From the NCBI RefSeq assembly GCF_001427285.1, contig NZ_LMFV01000010.1, forward strand, positions 1-61,203: 61,203 nucleotides of DNA, in the 5' to 3' direction. This document shows positions 7,126 to 16,677 of this stretch, in pieces. The DNA comes from Mesorhizobium sp. Root552 (GTDB lineage: Bacteria > Pseudomonadota > Alphaproteobacteria > Rhizobiales > Rhizobiaceae). Under the pieces are notes generated by a model that saw nothing but the letters and a program-made list of their open reading frames with translations, was not told the DNA's origin and did not search any database. Every line of letters starts with the position of its first letter. Within the stretch, counting starts at the first letter, position 1. The position numbers were made by a program, and so were the translations under genes.

Positions 7126-7850
7126 CCAAGAAACCGGACAAGCCGGGTTCCGGTGGCATGCGCGTATTGCGCACCAAGATAAAGAAAAAGAGCGGGTTGA
7201 AGGAGTCGTCGCGCCGTTGGCTGGAGCGCCACATGAACGATCCCTATGTCCAGCGCTCCAAGGCGGATGGTTATCGTTCCCGGGCCGCCTACAAGCTAAT
7301 CGAAATCGATGACAAGCATCATCTGCTAAAACCAGGCATGCGTGTCATCGATCTTGGCGCGGCACCCGGTGGTTGGTGCCAGGTGGCGGCGGTGCGGACG
7401 AAATCGACGGCAGACGCGCCGCATGTCGTCGGTATCGATTATCTTGAAATGGACGCAGTGCCAGGTGCCGAGGTCCTGCTGATGGATTTCCTCGACCCCG
7501 AAGCGCCTGCCAAACTGGCGGAGGCGCTGGGCGGCGAGCCGGACATAGTGCTGTCGGACATGGCGGCTCCGACCACCGGTCACCGCCGCACGGACCATAT
7601 CCGGACCATGCACCTGTGCGAAGTTGCGGCCGATTTTGCCATGTCGGTGTTGCGGCCGGGCGGACATTTCCTGGCCAAGACGTTCCAGGGCGGGACGGAA
7701 GGCGGGCTGCTTGATGCGCTGAAGCGGAACTTCCGGTCCGTTCATCACGTCAAGCCGCCGGCTTCGCGTGATGAATCGGTTGAACTCTACTTGCTGGCCA
7801 AGGACTTCAAAGGCAGGGCTGAGGCAGGCGACGACAAAGGCGCTTCGTAG
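7122..7850 (+). CDS. rlmE: 23S rRNA (uridine-2'-O-)methyltransferase RlmE
   Basis: A 242-residue FtsJ/RrmJ-type enzyme that methylates the 2'-OH of U2552 in 23S rRNA during 50S assembly. The S-adenosylmethionine loop is [15 protein letters not shown] near residue 75. The K-D-K-E catalytic tetrad is visible: Lys in [11 protein letters not shown], Asp in [11 protein letters not shown], Lys in FLAKTFQGG, Glu in [10 protein letters not shown]. The N-terminal 30 residues are basic and probably touch rRNA. Translation is coupled to ppx by an ATGA overlap, a pairing often kept in rhizobia. It ends one base before the convergent MFS gene. Confidence 0.93.
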   Translation: MTKKPDKPGSGGMRVLRTKIKKKSGLKESSRRWLERHMNDPYVQRSKADGYRSRAAYKLIEIDDKHHLLKPGMRVIDLGAAPGGWCQVAAVRTKSTADAPHVVGIDYLEMDAVPGAEVLLMDFLDPEAPAKLAEALGGEPDIVLSDMAAPTTGHRRTDHIRTMHLCEVAADFAMSVLRPGGHFLAKTFQGGTEGGLLDALKRNFRSVHHVKPPASRDESVELYLLAKDFKGRAEAGDDKGAS

Positions 7851-9263
7851 TCAGGAAGAAGCCTCGCTTTCAAGCACCTTGGCAGGTCGGGCACCATGGC
7901 CGGAGACAGCGCTGCCGGCATCGGGCGAAAGCCGCAGGAAAGACAGCGACGCCAAGGCGGAAATCGCCGCTACGATAAAGAACGCCGTGTGGAAGTCGGC
8001 CAGCGTCAATGGCCCACCATGAACGGTCGTGGCCACTTCCAGGATACCGCCCGCGACAGCCACGCCGAGCGCTATGGACAATTGCTGGCCGACGGCAGCA
8101 ATGGGCGTCGCTTTGCTGGTGTCTTCCGCCGAGATGTCGGCGTAGGTGAGGGCATTGACGCCGGTGAAAAACATCGAGCGTAGAAAGCCGCCGACCAGCA
8201 GTATGGTCAAAATGACGAGATAAGGGGTTTGTGGTGTAAACAGCCCGTTGACCGCTACCGATGCGGCCGAAATCAGCGAGCCGAATACAAGGACGCGCCG
8301 AAACCCGGCCATTCGGAACACGCGCGTCGTGACGAGTTTCATGCCGATCGCGCCGATGGCCGAGACAAAGGTGATGAGGCCGGACTGAAACGGAGTGAGG
8401 CCAAACCCGATTTGCAGCATGAGCGGCAAGAGGAAAGGAACCGCTCCAATGCCGATACGGAACAGGCCTCCGCCGAATACCGAGGTTCGGAAAGTCTGAT
8501 TTTTTAGAAGATCGAGCGCAAGCAGAGGGTTTGGCCTGCGGCGCGCATGGAGCAGATAGAGCAGTCCTGCAACCACACCCGTGATCAGCGTAACCACGCC
8601 TACGATGGGCGGAAGCGCAGGCATGCTGACGACCGAGAGGCCGAATACAACCCCCGATGCTCCGATGCCGACCAGTACGAAGCCGATCAGATCGAGGCGA
8701 GGCGTGACCAGCCTTTCAGTCTCGGGCAGGTAGCGAGTCGCCAGCCAGATGCCGATGAATCCGATCGGTATGTTGATGAGGAAAATCCAGTGCCATGAAA
8801 AATAGGTGGTGATGAAGCCTCCGACCGGCGGGCCGACCAGAGGCCCAACCAAGGCCGGTATCGTCAGCCAGGACATGGCGGCGACAAGTTCGTTCTTGGG
8901 TGTCGAGCGTACCAGAACCAGGCGACCGACAGGCGTCATCATGGCACCGCCCATGCCTTGAAGAAGGCGTGAGATTACGAAGGAGCCGAGCGAGTTGGAC
9001 ATCGCGCAGGCGACGGAACCGGTCATGAAGACGACGATTGCCGCGCGGAATACGGTCTTTGCGCCGAAACGGTCTGCCATCCAGCCGCTGACAGGAATGA
9101 ATATCGCCAGCGCCACAAGATAGGCCGTCAGCGCCAATTTGAGTGCAATAGGGCTGGTATTGATGTCTGCGGCAATCGCGGGCAGCGACGTTGCGATGAC
9201 GGTCGAATCCATGTTTTCCATGAACAGGGCGACCGCAAGAACAAGCGGAATGATGCGATTCAC
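7851..9263 (-). CDS. MFS drug exporter, DHA2 family
   Basis: A 470-residue inner-membrane protein with 12-14 predicted helices. The first helix has the DHA2 pattern FMENMDSTVIATSLPAIA. The loop 2-3 motif A is GWMADRFGAKTVFR near residue 60. A G-rich motif C-like stretch is near residue 140 (PALVGPLVGPPVGGFITTYF), typical of drug/H+ antiporters. The substrate cannot be read from sequence. No membrane-fusion partner (EmrA-like) gene is adjacent, so it probably works alone. It is convergent with rlmE and divergent from guaB, with about 250 bases to guaB that hold no other gene. Confidence 0.85.
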   Translation of the reverse strand: MNRIIPLVLAVALFMENMDSTVIATSLPAIAADINTSPIALKLALTAYLVALAIFIPVSGWMADRFGAKTVFRAAIVVFMTGSVACAMSNSLGSFVISRLLQGMGGAMMTPVGRLVLVRSTPKNELVAAMSWLTIPALVGPLVGPPVGGFITTYFSWHWIFLINIPIGFIGIWLATRYLPETERLVTPRLDLIGFVLVGIGASGVVFGLSVVSMPALPPIVGVVTLITGVVAGLLYLLHARRRPNPLLALDLLKNQTFRTSVFGGGLFRIGIGAVPFLLPLMLQIGFGLTPFQSGLITFVSAIGAIGMKLVTTRVFRMAGFRRVLVFGSLISAASVAVNGLFTPQTPYLVILTILLVGGFLRSMFFTGVNALTYADISAEDTSKATPIAAVGQQLSIALGVAVAGGILEVATTVHGGPLTLADFHTAFFIVAAISALASLSFLRLSPDAGSAVSGHGARPAKVLESEASS

Positions 9264-9510
9264 GATCAGAATCCGGATGCCTGGAATCGGGCGCCGACCG
9301 GGGGCTGTCGACTTATCCGCCGGTTATCACGCCAAAGTGGCGATGTCGCGTTACAAAGAGGCAAGGTTGCGACAACAATAACTGATCGTGGTGTGCTTTT
9401 CATCGACCATGAGACGTGTTACGAGCCAGCGCCAATCCTGAAAGGGAAGATGACGAGTCGGCGCGGTCCATTCGGGTACCCGCGCCTTTCATGCATTCCG
9501 GGAACTGGCC

Positions 9511-11013
9511 ATGGCAAAAATCATCGAAACGTCCACCGGCGCATTGGCGCTTACCTTCGACGACGTGCTGTTGCAGCCGGGTCACTCGGAAGTGATGCCG
9601 GGCGAGACCGACATCAGCACACGAATTGCCGGCGATATCGATTTGAATTTGCCGATTATTTCGGCTGCAATGGATACTGTGACGGAAGCCAGGCTGGCGA
9701 TTGCCATGGCGCAGGCGGGCGGCATCGGCGTCATTCACCGCAACCTGAATCCTGTCGAGCAGGCCGAACAGGTGCGGCAGGTGAAGAAGTTCGAGTCCGG
9801 CATGGTTGTGAACCCGGTCACAATCGGCCCGGATGCAACACTGGCAAATGCGCTTGCGTTGATGAACCTGCACGGCATTTCGGGCATTCCCGTTGTCGAA
9901 AACGGTGGTGTTGGCGGGCATACCGTGGGCCGCCTTGTCGGCATCCTCACCAACCGCGACGTACGTTTTGCATCTGACCCGACGCAGCGCGTCTACGAAC
10001 TGATGACGCGCGAGAACCTGATTACGGTGAAGGAAAACGTCGACCAGCAGGAAGCCAAGCGGCTTTTGCACCAGAATCGCATCGAAAAACTGGTGGTGGT
10101 CGACAAGAAGGGCAATTGCGTCGGTCTGATCACCGTCAAGGACATGGAAAAGTCCCAGCTCAACCCGCATGCCAGCAAGGATGCGCAGGGCCGGTTGCGC
10201 GTCGCGGCGGCGACCAGCGTCGGTGATGACGGCTTCGAACGCGCTGAGCGCCTGATCGAGGCCGGCGTCGATCTGCTGGTAATCGATACCGCGCATGGGC
10301 ACTCGCAGCGCGTGCTGGATGCGGTGACGCGGGCAAAGAAGCTGTCCAACTCGGTCCGCATCATGGCAGGCAACGTGGCGACGGCGGAGGGTACGCAAGC
10401 GCTCATCGACGCTGGCGCCGATGCGGTAAAGATCGGCATAGGTCCGGGCTCGATCTGCACCACCCGGATCGTGGCCGGCGTCGGTGTTCCGCAGCTTTCG
10501 GCAATCATGGCGGCGGTCGAGACGGCGCAGAAGTCTGGTGTGTCCGTCATCGCCGACGGTGGCATCAAGTTCTCTGGCGATCTGGCGAAGGCACTGGCGG
10601 CAGGCGCCAGCGCTGCGATGATCGGTTCTTTGCTTGCCGGCACCGAGGAAAGCCCCGGCGAGGTCTATCTGCACCAGGGCCGGTCGTTCAAGGCTTACCG
10701 AGGCATGGGATCGGTCGGCGCGATGGCGCGCGGTTCGGCAGATCGTTATTTCCAGGCCGAGGTCCGCGATACGCTGAAGCTGGTTCCGGAAGGCATTGAA
10801 GGCCAGGTTCCATACAAAGGCCCGGTGTCGGGTGTGCTGCATCAGCTTGCAGGCGGCCTGAAAGCCGCTATGGGTTATGTTGGAGGCCGGAATCTTGCCG
10901 ACTTCCGCGAGCGCGCCACATTCGTTCGTATATCGAATGCTGGTCTTCGTGAGAGCCATGCCCATGATGTCACGATTACCCGTGAAAGCCCCAACTACCC
11001 CGGCGGAATCTGA
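9511..11013 (+). CDS. guaB: Inosine-5'-monophosphate dehydrogenase
   Basis: A 500-residue enzyme, the usual length, converting IMP to XMP with NAD+, the first committed step of GMP synthesis. A TIM barrel is interrupted by two CBS domains (about residues 95-215). The catalytic cysteine loop is [20 protein letters not shown] near residue 310. The flap region has [16 protein letters not shown] near residue 390, and the phosphate site is [19 protein letters not shown]. Start ATG 9511. The following small membrane-protein gene overlaps its 3' end in another frame, so the two are probably co-transcribed. Confidence 0.97.
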   Translation: MAKIIETSTGALALTFDDVLLQPGHSEVMPGETDISTRIAGDIDLNLPIISAAMDTVTEARLAIAMAQAGGIGVIHRNLNPVEQAEQVRQVKKFESGMVVNPVTIGPDATLANALALMNLHGISGIPVVENGGVGGHTVGRLVGILTNRDVRFASDPTQRVYELMTRENLITVKENVDQQEAKRLLHQNRIEKLVVVDKKGNCVGLITVKDMEKSQLNPHASKDAQGRLRVAAATSVGDDGFERAERLIEAGVDLLVIDTAHGHSQRVLDAVTRAKKLSNSVRIMAGNVATAEGTQALIDAGADAVKIGIGPGSICTTRIVAGVGVPQLSAIMAAVETAQKSGVSVIADGGIKFSGDLAKALAAGASAAMIGSLLAGTEESPGEVYLHQGRSFKAYRGMGSVGAMARGSADRYFQAEVRDTLKLVPEGIEGQVPYKGPVSGVLHQLAGGLKAAMGYVGGRNLADFRERATFVRISNAGLRESHAHDVTITRESPNYPGGI

Positions 11014-11617
11014 GCACCACGGCATTCTGCATTCGCTCTTTGCCGCTTTGACGCGATTGCCGCGCCATGCGGGGGCGCTTTTGCTTTCTTCGGCTGCGGT
11101 TTTTGCAGCCATGACAGCGCTGGAATTCCTGTATTTTCAGCGTTTGAGCGGCGGGCTGCTGTCGTTGGACATTCGCGCCTTCGGTTTTACGCCCGACGAA
11201 GGCATGGCGTGGCTAACGGCGCTAGGGCGTGGCGGCAGTGAGACGATTATCGTCTGGCACTATCTGACATTCGACCTGTTGTTCCCCGCTCTTTTTTCGC
11301 TGACAATGATCAGCCTGATGATGGCGACCGGGCGGAGGCTGCCCGGATTCGCATCTCTTTCTCCAAACGGACAGGCGCTGGTTTCGATGGGCCTGGTGTT
11401 TCCATATACACTGGCCGACTACGCTCAGAATTTCGCTGTTGCTCGTTTGTTATCCGACTTCCTCTCCGCCAACCCTGATTCGCTTGCGTTGGCATCGGCG
11501 TTGATCGTGGCGAAATTTGCATTGGGTGCGATCCCGATCATTGTGATCGCGGCATTTGCGCTTGCAGGCCAACGACAGCGCCGCCACGACAAGCAGGGGC
11601 AGGACTACGACGCATGA
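10958..11617 (+). CDS. Membrane protein, unknown function
   Basis: A protein of about 219 residues with four to five predicted helices (for example GALLLSSAAVFAAMTALEFL; ALIVAKFALGAIPIIVIAAF). The start is uncertain: ATG 10958 or 10964 lies inside guaB, and no clear ribosome binding site separates them. The first 25 residues may not be translated if a later non-ATG start is used. The 3' end overlaps the MAPEG gene by four bases (ATGA), supporting an operon with it. No family recognised. Confidence 0.65.
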   Translation: MPMMSRLPVKAPTTPAESEHHGILHSLFAALTRLPRHAGALLLSSAAVFAAMTALEFLYFQRLSGGLLSLDIRAFGFTPDEGMAWLTALGRGGSETIIVWHYLTFDLLFPALFSLTMISLMMATGRRLPGFASLSPNGQALVSMGLVFPYTLADYAQNFAVARLLSDFLSANPDSLALASALIVAKFALGAIPIIVIAAFALAGQRQRRHDKQGQDYDA

Positions 11618-12033
11618 ATCCCATTGCAATCTTCTGGCCCATGGTGGCGCATTTTTTCCTGGTTTCGGCGATCTACGTCCTGCTGGGGTGGCGCAGGCGC
11701 ATTGCCGTAACGAGTGGTGGGGCCAAGGTACGTCAATTCAAGGTCAGAACGCAGGAGCCGGAAGGCAGCGTGACGGCGGCAAACAACCTGATGAACCAGT
11801 TCGAACTACCGGTCCTGTTTCACATCGTCTGCCTGGCTTTTTTCGTGACCAACGGCGTGTCGTTCGTTGCCGTACTGCTTGCCTGGGTGTTCGTGGCACT
11901 GCGCTACCTGCACGCCTATGTGCATGTTACCAGCAATAACCTGCGCATCCGCAGCCTGTCTTTTGCCGCGGGCTTTGTGATCGTGGTCTTGATGTGGGCG
12001 TGGTTCTCCCTGCATCTGGCAGGGCTGGTGTAG
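11614..12033 (+). CDS. MAPEG family membrane protein
   Basis: A 139-residue protein with four helices. It fits the MAPEG family (membrane-associated proteins in eicosanoid and glutathione metabolism): ANNLMNQFELPVLFHIVCLA in the middle and ALRYLHAYVHVTSNNLRIRS toward the end, the N-x-x-E-x-P and R-x-x-H-x-x-x-H-x-x-x-N patterns. Bacterial members are poorly characterised; some may be glutathione-dependent. It is coupled to the upstream membrane gene and convergent with rnd, whose stop codon is two bases away. Confidence 0.8.
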   Translation: MNPIAIFWPMVAHFFLVSAIYVLLGWRRRIAVTSGGAKVRQFKVRTQEPEGSVTAANNLMNQFELPVLFHIVCLAFFVTNGVSFVAVLLAWVFVALRYLHAYVHVTSNNLRIRSLSFAAGFVIVVLMWAWFSLHLAGLV

Positions 12034-12034
12034 A

Positions 12035-13192
12035 TCAGGAATCCACGGCGAACACCGAAATCCGACGATTTTCGAAGCGGATGGCTATATCGCCGCGCAC
12101 CAAGCGTAGCGCATGATCTCCGAAAACGGCACGACGCCACCCATGCAGGGCAGGGACATCCGCTGCCTCACCCTGGGCTGCAATCTGGTCGAGATCGTCG
12201 CTGGAAGCCAGAACCTTGGTGGCGACCCCTTCCTTCTCCGCGATAAGGCGCAGCAGCACCTTCAACAGTTCCGATGCGGCGCTCGATCCTTCCGGCGGCT
12301 GAAACTGCTTGGGCAGTTTCGGCATCATTTCCTTGGGTATGGCAAGGGCCGTGTTGACCGCACTGAGCAATGCGGCGGCACTGGACGAGCGCTCCCATCC
12401 CTTGGGCGTGCTGCGCAAACGGCCAAGTGCGTCCGTATCGCGTGGCGCCTGCTGCGCAATCTCGTAGATGGCGTCATCCTTCAGGATGCGTCCGCGCGGA
12501 ACGTCTCGCTCGCGCGCCTCACGTTCGCGCCAAGCCGCTACCGTTTGCAAGATCGCTAGCTCCTGCGGCTTGCGCACCCGCATTTTCAGCCGCTTCCATG
12601 CATCATCCGGGTGTGGGTCGTAGGTTTCGCGCGACGTCAACACGCGCATTTCCTCATTGAGCCAATGGGCGCGATTCTCGCGATCGAGTTCGGCCTTGAG
12701 ATGCTTGTACACGTCGATCAGGTGGGTGACGTCAGCCAAGGCATACTCAAGCTGCTTGTCCGAGAGCGGACGATACTTCCAGTCGGTGAACCGCGAGGAT
12801 TTGTCGAGCCGCGCGCCGGTGATCTTTTGCACCAGCTGGTCATAGGAAACGCTATCGCCGAAGCCGCAGACCATGGCGGCGACCTGCGTGTCGAAAACGG
12901 GATGCGGCACCAGGTTGCCGAGATGAACGATGATTTCGATGTCCTGCCGCGCAGCGTGAAAGACCTTCTCGACCTTTTCATTGGCCATCAGTTCGAAGAA
13001 TGGCTTGAGATCAAGGCCGGGTGCCAATGGATCGACAAGCGCGGTGACACCGGGTGCCGCCATCTGGATCAGGCAAAGGATTGGCCAGAATGTCGTTTCG
13101 CGGATGAATTCGGTATCGACCGTAACGAAATCCGACTGCTCGAGTGCTTTTATGGCGGCTTCGAGTTCGCCTTGGGTAGTAATGACGTGCAT
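12035..13192 (-). CDS. rnd: Ribonuclease D
   Basis: A 385-residue 3'-to-5' exoribonuclease that trims tRNA precursors. The DEDDy residues are visible: Asp and Glu in FVTVDTEFIRETTF near residue 22, Asp in VFHAARQDIEII near residue 80, and Tyr and Asp in YALADVTHLIDVYKHL near residue 150. HRDC-type helical domains follow (about 205-290 and a C-terminal repeat). I prefer ATG 13192 (MHVITTQGELEAAIKALEQS), where family homology begins; the frame is open to 13246 with no clear ribosome binding site at either place. It is convergent with the MAPEG gene and divergent from aspS. Confidence 0.92.
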   Translation of the reverse strand: MHVITTQGELEAAIKALEQSDFVTVDTEFIRETTFWPILCLIQMAAPGVTALVDPLAPGLDLKPFFELMANEKVEKVFHAARQDIEIIVHLGNLVPHPVFDTQVAAMVCGFGDSVSYDQLVQKITGARLDKSSRFTDWKYRPLSDKQLEYALADVTHLIDVYKHLKAELDRENRAHWLNEEMRVLTSRETYDPHPDDAWKRLKMRVRKPQELAILQTVAAWREREARERDVPRGRILKDDAIYEIAQQAPRDTDALGRLRSTPKGWERSSSAAALLSAVNTALAIPKEMMPKLPKQFQPPEGSSAASELLKVLLRLIAEKEGVATKVLASSDDLDQIAAQGEAADVPALHGWRRAVFGDHALRLVRGDIAIRFENRRISVFAVDS

Positions 13193-13412
13193 CAAATCGC
13201 TTTTTTTCGACCGGGTGGTCTCTCTCAATTTCAGCCGGTAGTTCATTCGTCAAGGCGCACTGCAATATGGATAGTGTCGGCCTTAGCCAGGTCAAGCCTT
13301 GTTGGTCTTGCTCTTGCCTTGACAAAAGGCCATGCCCATGCGCTTTTCGCGCCAATTTTCAGGCTGGGCAAGTGCTTCGGCTTTACCGGAACTTTCTGAT
13401 CGGATTCAGGCA

Positions 13413-15203
13413 ATGCATCGTTACCGCAGCCATAACTGCGCTCAATTGAGGAAGGCCGATGTCGGCTCTACCGTTCGTCTCTCTGGCTGGGTGCATCGTG
13501 TGCGCGATCACGGCGGTCTTCTCTTCATCGACCTGCGCGACCACTATGGCTTGACGCAGATCGTCGCCGATCCGGATTCTCCGGCCTTCAAGTCGGCCGA
13601 AACCGTGCGCGGCGAGTGGGTCATACGGGTCGACGGCGAGGTCAAGGCCCGCTCCGCCGAGGCAACCAATGCCAACCTGCCTACCGGCGAGATCGAGGTT
13701 TTTGCGCTCGATATCGAAGTGCTGTCGGCGGCGAAGGAACTGCCGCTGCCGGTGTTCGGCGAACCCGACTACCCGGAAGATATCCGGCTGAAGTACCGCT
13801 TCCTCGACCTGCGCCGCGAAACGCTGCACAAGAACATTGTCGCCCGCACGCGCATCATCACTGAAATGCGCAAACGCATGGGTGAAGTCGGTTTTACCGA
13901 GTTCTCCACGCCGATCCTGACGGCATCCTCGCCCGAAGGCGCGCGCGACTTCCTGGTGCCGAGCCGTATCCATCCCGGCACCTTTTACGCGCTGCCGCAA
14001 GCGCCGCAGCAGTACAAACAGCTCATCATGGTGTCGGGCTTTGACCGCTACTTCCAGATAGCGCCGTGCTTCCGCGACGAAGATCCGCGCGCCGACCGTC
14101 TGCCGGGCGAATTCTATCAGCTCGACCTCGAGATGAGTTTTGTCGAGCAGGATGACGTGCTTGGCACTATGGAGCCGGTGATGCGCGGCGTGTTCGAAGC
14201 CTTTGCCGACGGCAAGCCGGTAACGAAGGAATTCCCGCGCATCCCTTACGATGTCGCGATGCGCAAATACGGTTCCGACAAGCCTGACCTGCGCAATCCC
14301 ATCGCCATGGAAGAAGTGTCGAACCACTTCCGCGAATCCGGCTTCAAGGTGTTCGCCAACATCCTTGCCAACGATGCAAAAGCCGAAGTCTGGGCGATCC
14401 CTGCCAAGACGGGCGGCAGCCGCGCATTCTGTGACCGCATGAATTCATGGGCGCAGGGCGAGGGCCAGCCGGGTCTGGGCTACATCTTCTGGCGCAAGGA
14501 AGGCGAGAAGCTCGAAGGCGCTGGCCCGCTTGCCAAGAACATCGGCGAGGAACGTACGGAAGCGATCCGCCAGCAGCTTGGCCTTGCGGACGGTGATGCG
14601 GCGTTCTTCGTTGCCGGCGATCCGAAGAAGTTCGTCAGCTTTGCCGGTGCGGCGCGTACTCGCGCCGGCGAGGAATTGAATCTTGTCGACCGCGACCGGT
14701 TCGAGCTTTGCTGGATCATCGACTTCCCGTTCTACGAATGGAACGAGGATGAGAAGCGCGTGGATTTCGGCCACAACCCGTTTTCGATGCCGCAAGGTGG
14801 CATCGATGCGCTGAATGGGCAGGACCCGCTGTCGATCAAGGCCTACCAGTACGACATGGTCTGCAACGGCTTTGAGATCGCGTCGGGCGGCATTCGCAAC
14901 CATCTGCCGGAGACGATGGTCAAGGCGTTTGAAATCGTCGGCCTCGACCGCGCCACGGTTGAAGAGCGTTTTGGTGGTCTCTACCGCGCGTTTCAGTATG
15001 GCGCTCCGCCGCACGGCGGCATGGCAGCGGGCATCGATCGCGTCGTCATGCTGCTGGTTGGAGCAAAGAACCTGCGCGAAGTCACCATGTTTCCGATGAA
15101 CCAGCAGGCCTATGACTTGCTGATGAACGCACCGGCGGAAGCGACACCGCAGCAGTTGCGGGAACTGTCGCTGCGTGTTGCGGCGCAAAAGAAAGAAGCC
15201 TGA
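13413..15203 (+). CDS. aspS: Aspartyl-tRNA synthetase
   Basis: A 596-residue class II synthetase, the usual bacterial length. An N-terminal OB-fold anticodon-binding domain ([20 protein letters not shown]) comes first. Motif 2 follows ([20 protein letters not shown]), then a GAD insertion domain (about 300-420), and motif 3 ([20 protein letters not shown]) near the end. Alphaproteobacteria of this group generally use a non-discriminating AspRS with GatCAB for Asn-tRNA; I cannot tell the type from the motifs alone. The start at ATG 13413 ([20 protein letters not shown]) matches the family N-terminus; the frame upstream to 13332 does not. Confidence 0.96.
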   Translation: MHRYRSHNCAQLRKADVGSTVRLSGWVHRVRDHGGLLFIDLRDHYGLTQIVADPDSPAFKSAETVRGEWVIRVDGEVKARSAEATNANLPTGEIEVFALDIEVLSAAKELPLPVFGEPDYPEDIRLKYRFLDLRRETLHKNIVARTRIITEMRKRMGEVGFTEFSTPILTASSPEGARDFLVPSRIHPGTFYALPQAPQQYKQLIMVSGFDRYFQIAPCFRDEDPRADRLPGEFYQLDLEMSFVEQDDVLGTMEPVMRGVFEAFADGKPVTKEFPRIPYDVAMRKYGSDKPDLRNPIAMEEVSNHFRESGFKVFANILANDAKAEVWAIPAKTGGSRAFCDRMNSWAQGEGQPGLGYIFWRKEGEKLEGAGPLAKNIGEERTEAIRQQLGLADGDAAFFVAGDPKKFVSFAGAARTRAGEELNLVDRDRFELCWIIDFPFYEWNEDEKRVDFGHNPFSMPQGGIDALNGQDPLSIKAYQYDMVCNGFEIASGGIRNHLPETMVKAFEIVGLDRATVEERFGGLYRAFQYGAPPHGGMAAGIDRVVMLLVGAKNLREVTMFPMNQQAYDLLMNAPAEATPQQLRELSLRVAAQKKEA

Positions 15204-15214
15204 CGGACGTCATA

Positions 15215-15234
15215 GACCGGGCTTTGGCCCGGTC
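15215..15234 (+). terminator. Hairpin after aspS
   Basis: GACCGGGC-TTTG-GCCCGGTC is a perfect 8-bp stem with a four-base loop, starting 12 bases after the aspS stop codon. There is no strong T run, so it may act as a weak terminator or protect the 3' end. It also lies downstream of the convergent hspQ gene. Confidence 0.55.
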
Positions 15235-15267
15235 GAGTATAGGGTTTCCGTCTTCCGGTCCGACCTT

Positions 15268-15591
15268 TTAGTGTCGGACCTGATACTTCGGCTCGTAGCG
15301 GCCATCCGGGCTTTTCAGGAACATTTCCCGGATCTGGGGATGGCGCACCGGTTCGCCGGTGCGGTCCTCGAGCAGATTTTGCTCGGAAACATAGGCGACG
15401 TATTCTGTTTCCGAGTTCTGTGCCAGCAGATGATAGAAGGGCTGGTCCTTGCGCGGGCGGACTTCCGCCGGGATGGACTGATACCATTCCTCCGAGTTCG
15501 CGAACTGCGGATCGACATCGAAAATGACGCCGCGGAACCCAAACAGCCGGTGGCGCACGACCTGACCGATCGAGAACTTGGCCGTTTTCAT
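15268..15591 (-). CDS. hspQ: Heat shock protein HspQ
   Basis: A 107-residue protein of the YccV-like, hemimethylated-DNA-binding fold. The family pattern runs KFSIGQVVRHRLFGFRGVIF, DPQFANSEEWYQSI, RPRKDQPFYHLLAQ, and AYVSEQNLLED. HspQ adjusts Lon protease activity and stress response in enterobacteria; the role in alphaproteobacteria is assumed. I chose ATG 15591 (MKTAKFSIGQ) over the upstream in-frame starts because family similarity begins there. Convergent with aspS. Confidence 0.88.
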   Translation of the reverse strand: MKTAKFSIGQVVRHRLFGFRGVIFDVDPQFANSEEWYQSIPAEVRPRKDQPFYHLLAQNSETEYVAYVSEQNLLEDRTGEPVRHPQIREMFLKSPDGRYEPKYQVRH

Positions 15592-15708
15592 TGTACTCAT
15601 CCTAACCACTGACTCTATTTGGCGCATACGTCACGGCAATTCAATCCCGTATGGCTTGACGGGCCTTAGACCAACGGGCTAGCCGGGTTCAAGATTTCGT
15701 GCGGTGGA

Positions 15709-16677
15709 ATGCCTATGTTGGAAGTCGTTGGCCTTGTTATCCCATTCTTTGGCCTGATCTTCCTTGGCTATTTCGTTGCCAGGATTACCCGGCAGCCATT
15801 GGAAGCCCTCGGATGGATGAACACCTTCATCATTTATCTGGCGCTTCCGGCGCTGTTTTTCCAACTGCTCGCCAAGACGCCTTTCGAACAGCTGACGGAA
15901 TGGCGCTTCATTGCCGGTTCCGTCCTGTCCACCTTTGCCATTTTCATGATCATGTTTGGCGGCTCTCTGGTGGTAGCGCGCGGAGCGATCGCAGAAGCGA
16001 CTATCAAGGGGCTAGCCGCCGCCTACGGCAACATCGGCTATATGGGACCGGGCCTTGCGCTGCTCGCCTTTGGCGAGACAGCGGCGGTTCCCGTTGCGCT
16101 CATATTCTGTTTCGAAAACATAATGCATTTCGCCGTTGCGCCGATGATGATGGCGCTGTCTGGCGATGACAAAAGCCCGCCACTGCAACTTGCGGGGGAA
16201 GTCGTCAGGAAGATCGTCCTGCATCCGTTCATCATTGCCACTGCATTCGGCGTGGCAGCCGCATTCTTTGAAATCAGGCCTCCGTTGCCGGTGGAGCGGT
16301 TGCTTGTCTATTTGTCGAGTGCTGCCGCGCCTTGCGCCCTGTTCGCCATGGGTGTCACGCTTGCGTTACGACCGTTGAAGCGCGTGCCGCATGAGATGGC
16401 GCCAATCGCCGTCCTTAAACTCATTGTGCATCCGCTGTTGTGCTATGTCGTCCTGAGCGGCGTCGGCAATTTCTCGGAAACGTGGCTGTTTTCGGCGGTG
16501 CTTCTCGCAGCGCTGCCGACGGCGACGAACGTGTTCGTCATTGCCCAGCAATATGGCGTCTGGGTCGAGCGTGCTTCTGCGAGCGTGCTCATTACCACTT
16601 GTCTGTCGGTATTGACCGTGACGGGCCTGCTTTACGCCATCACCCACGGAATATTGCCGCCCGACCTATTTCCGTAA
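15709..16677 (+). CDS. AEC family transporter
   Basis: A 322-residue inner-membrane protein with about ten helices in two five-helix repeats, typical of auxin efflux carrier (AEC/BART) transporters. Each repeat starts with a conserved pattern: PFFGLIFLGYFVARI at the N-terminus and PFIIATAFGVAAAFFEIRPP in the second half. Bacterial members move malonate, malate or amino acids; the substrate here is unknown. Start ATG 15709, with a second ATG at 15715. It is convergent with, and overlaps by 12 bases, the UbiH-like gene. Confidence 0.83.
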   Translation: MPMLEVVGLVIPFFGLIFLGYFVARITRQPLEALGWMNTFIIYLALPALFFQLLAKTPFEQLTEWRFIAGSVLSTFAIFMIMFGGSLVVARGAIAEATIKGLAAAYGNIGYMGPGLALLAFGETAAVPVALIFCFENIMHFAVAPMMMALSGDDKSPPLQLAGEVVRKIVLHPFIIATAFGVAAAFFEIRPPLPVERLLVYLSSAAAPCALFAMGVTLALRPLKRVPHEMAPIAVLKLIVHPLLCYVVLSGVGNFSETWLFSAVLLAALPTATNVFVIAQQYGVWVERASASVLITTCLSVLTVTGLLYAITHGILPPDLFP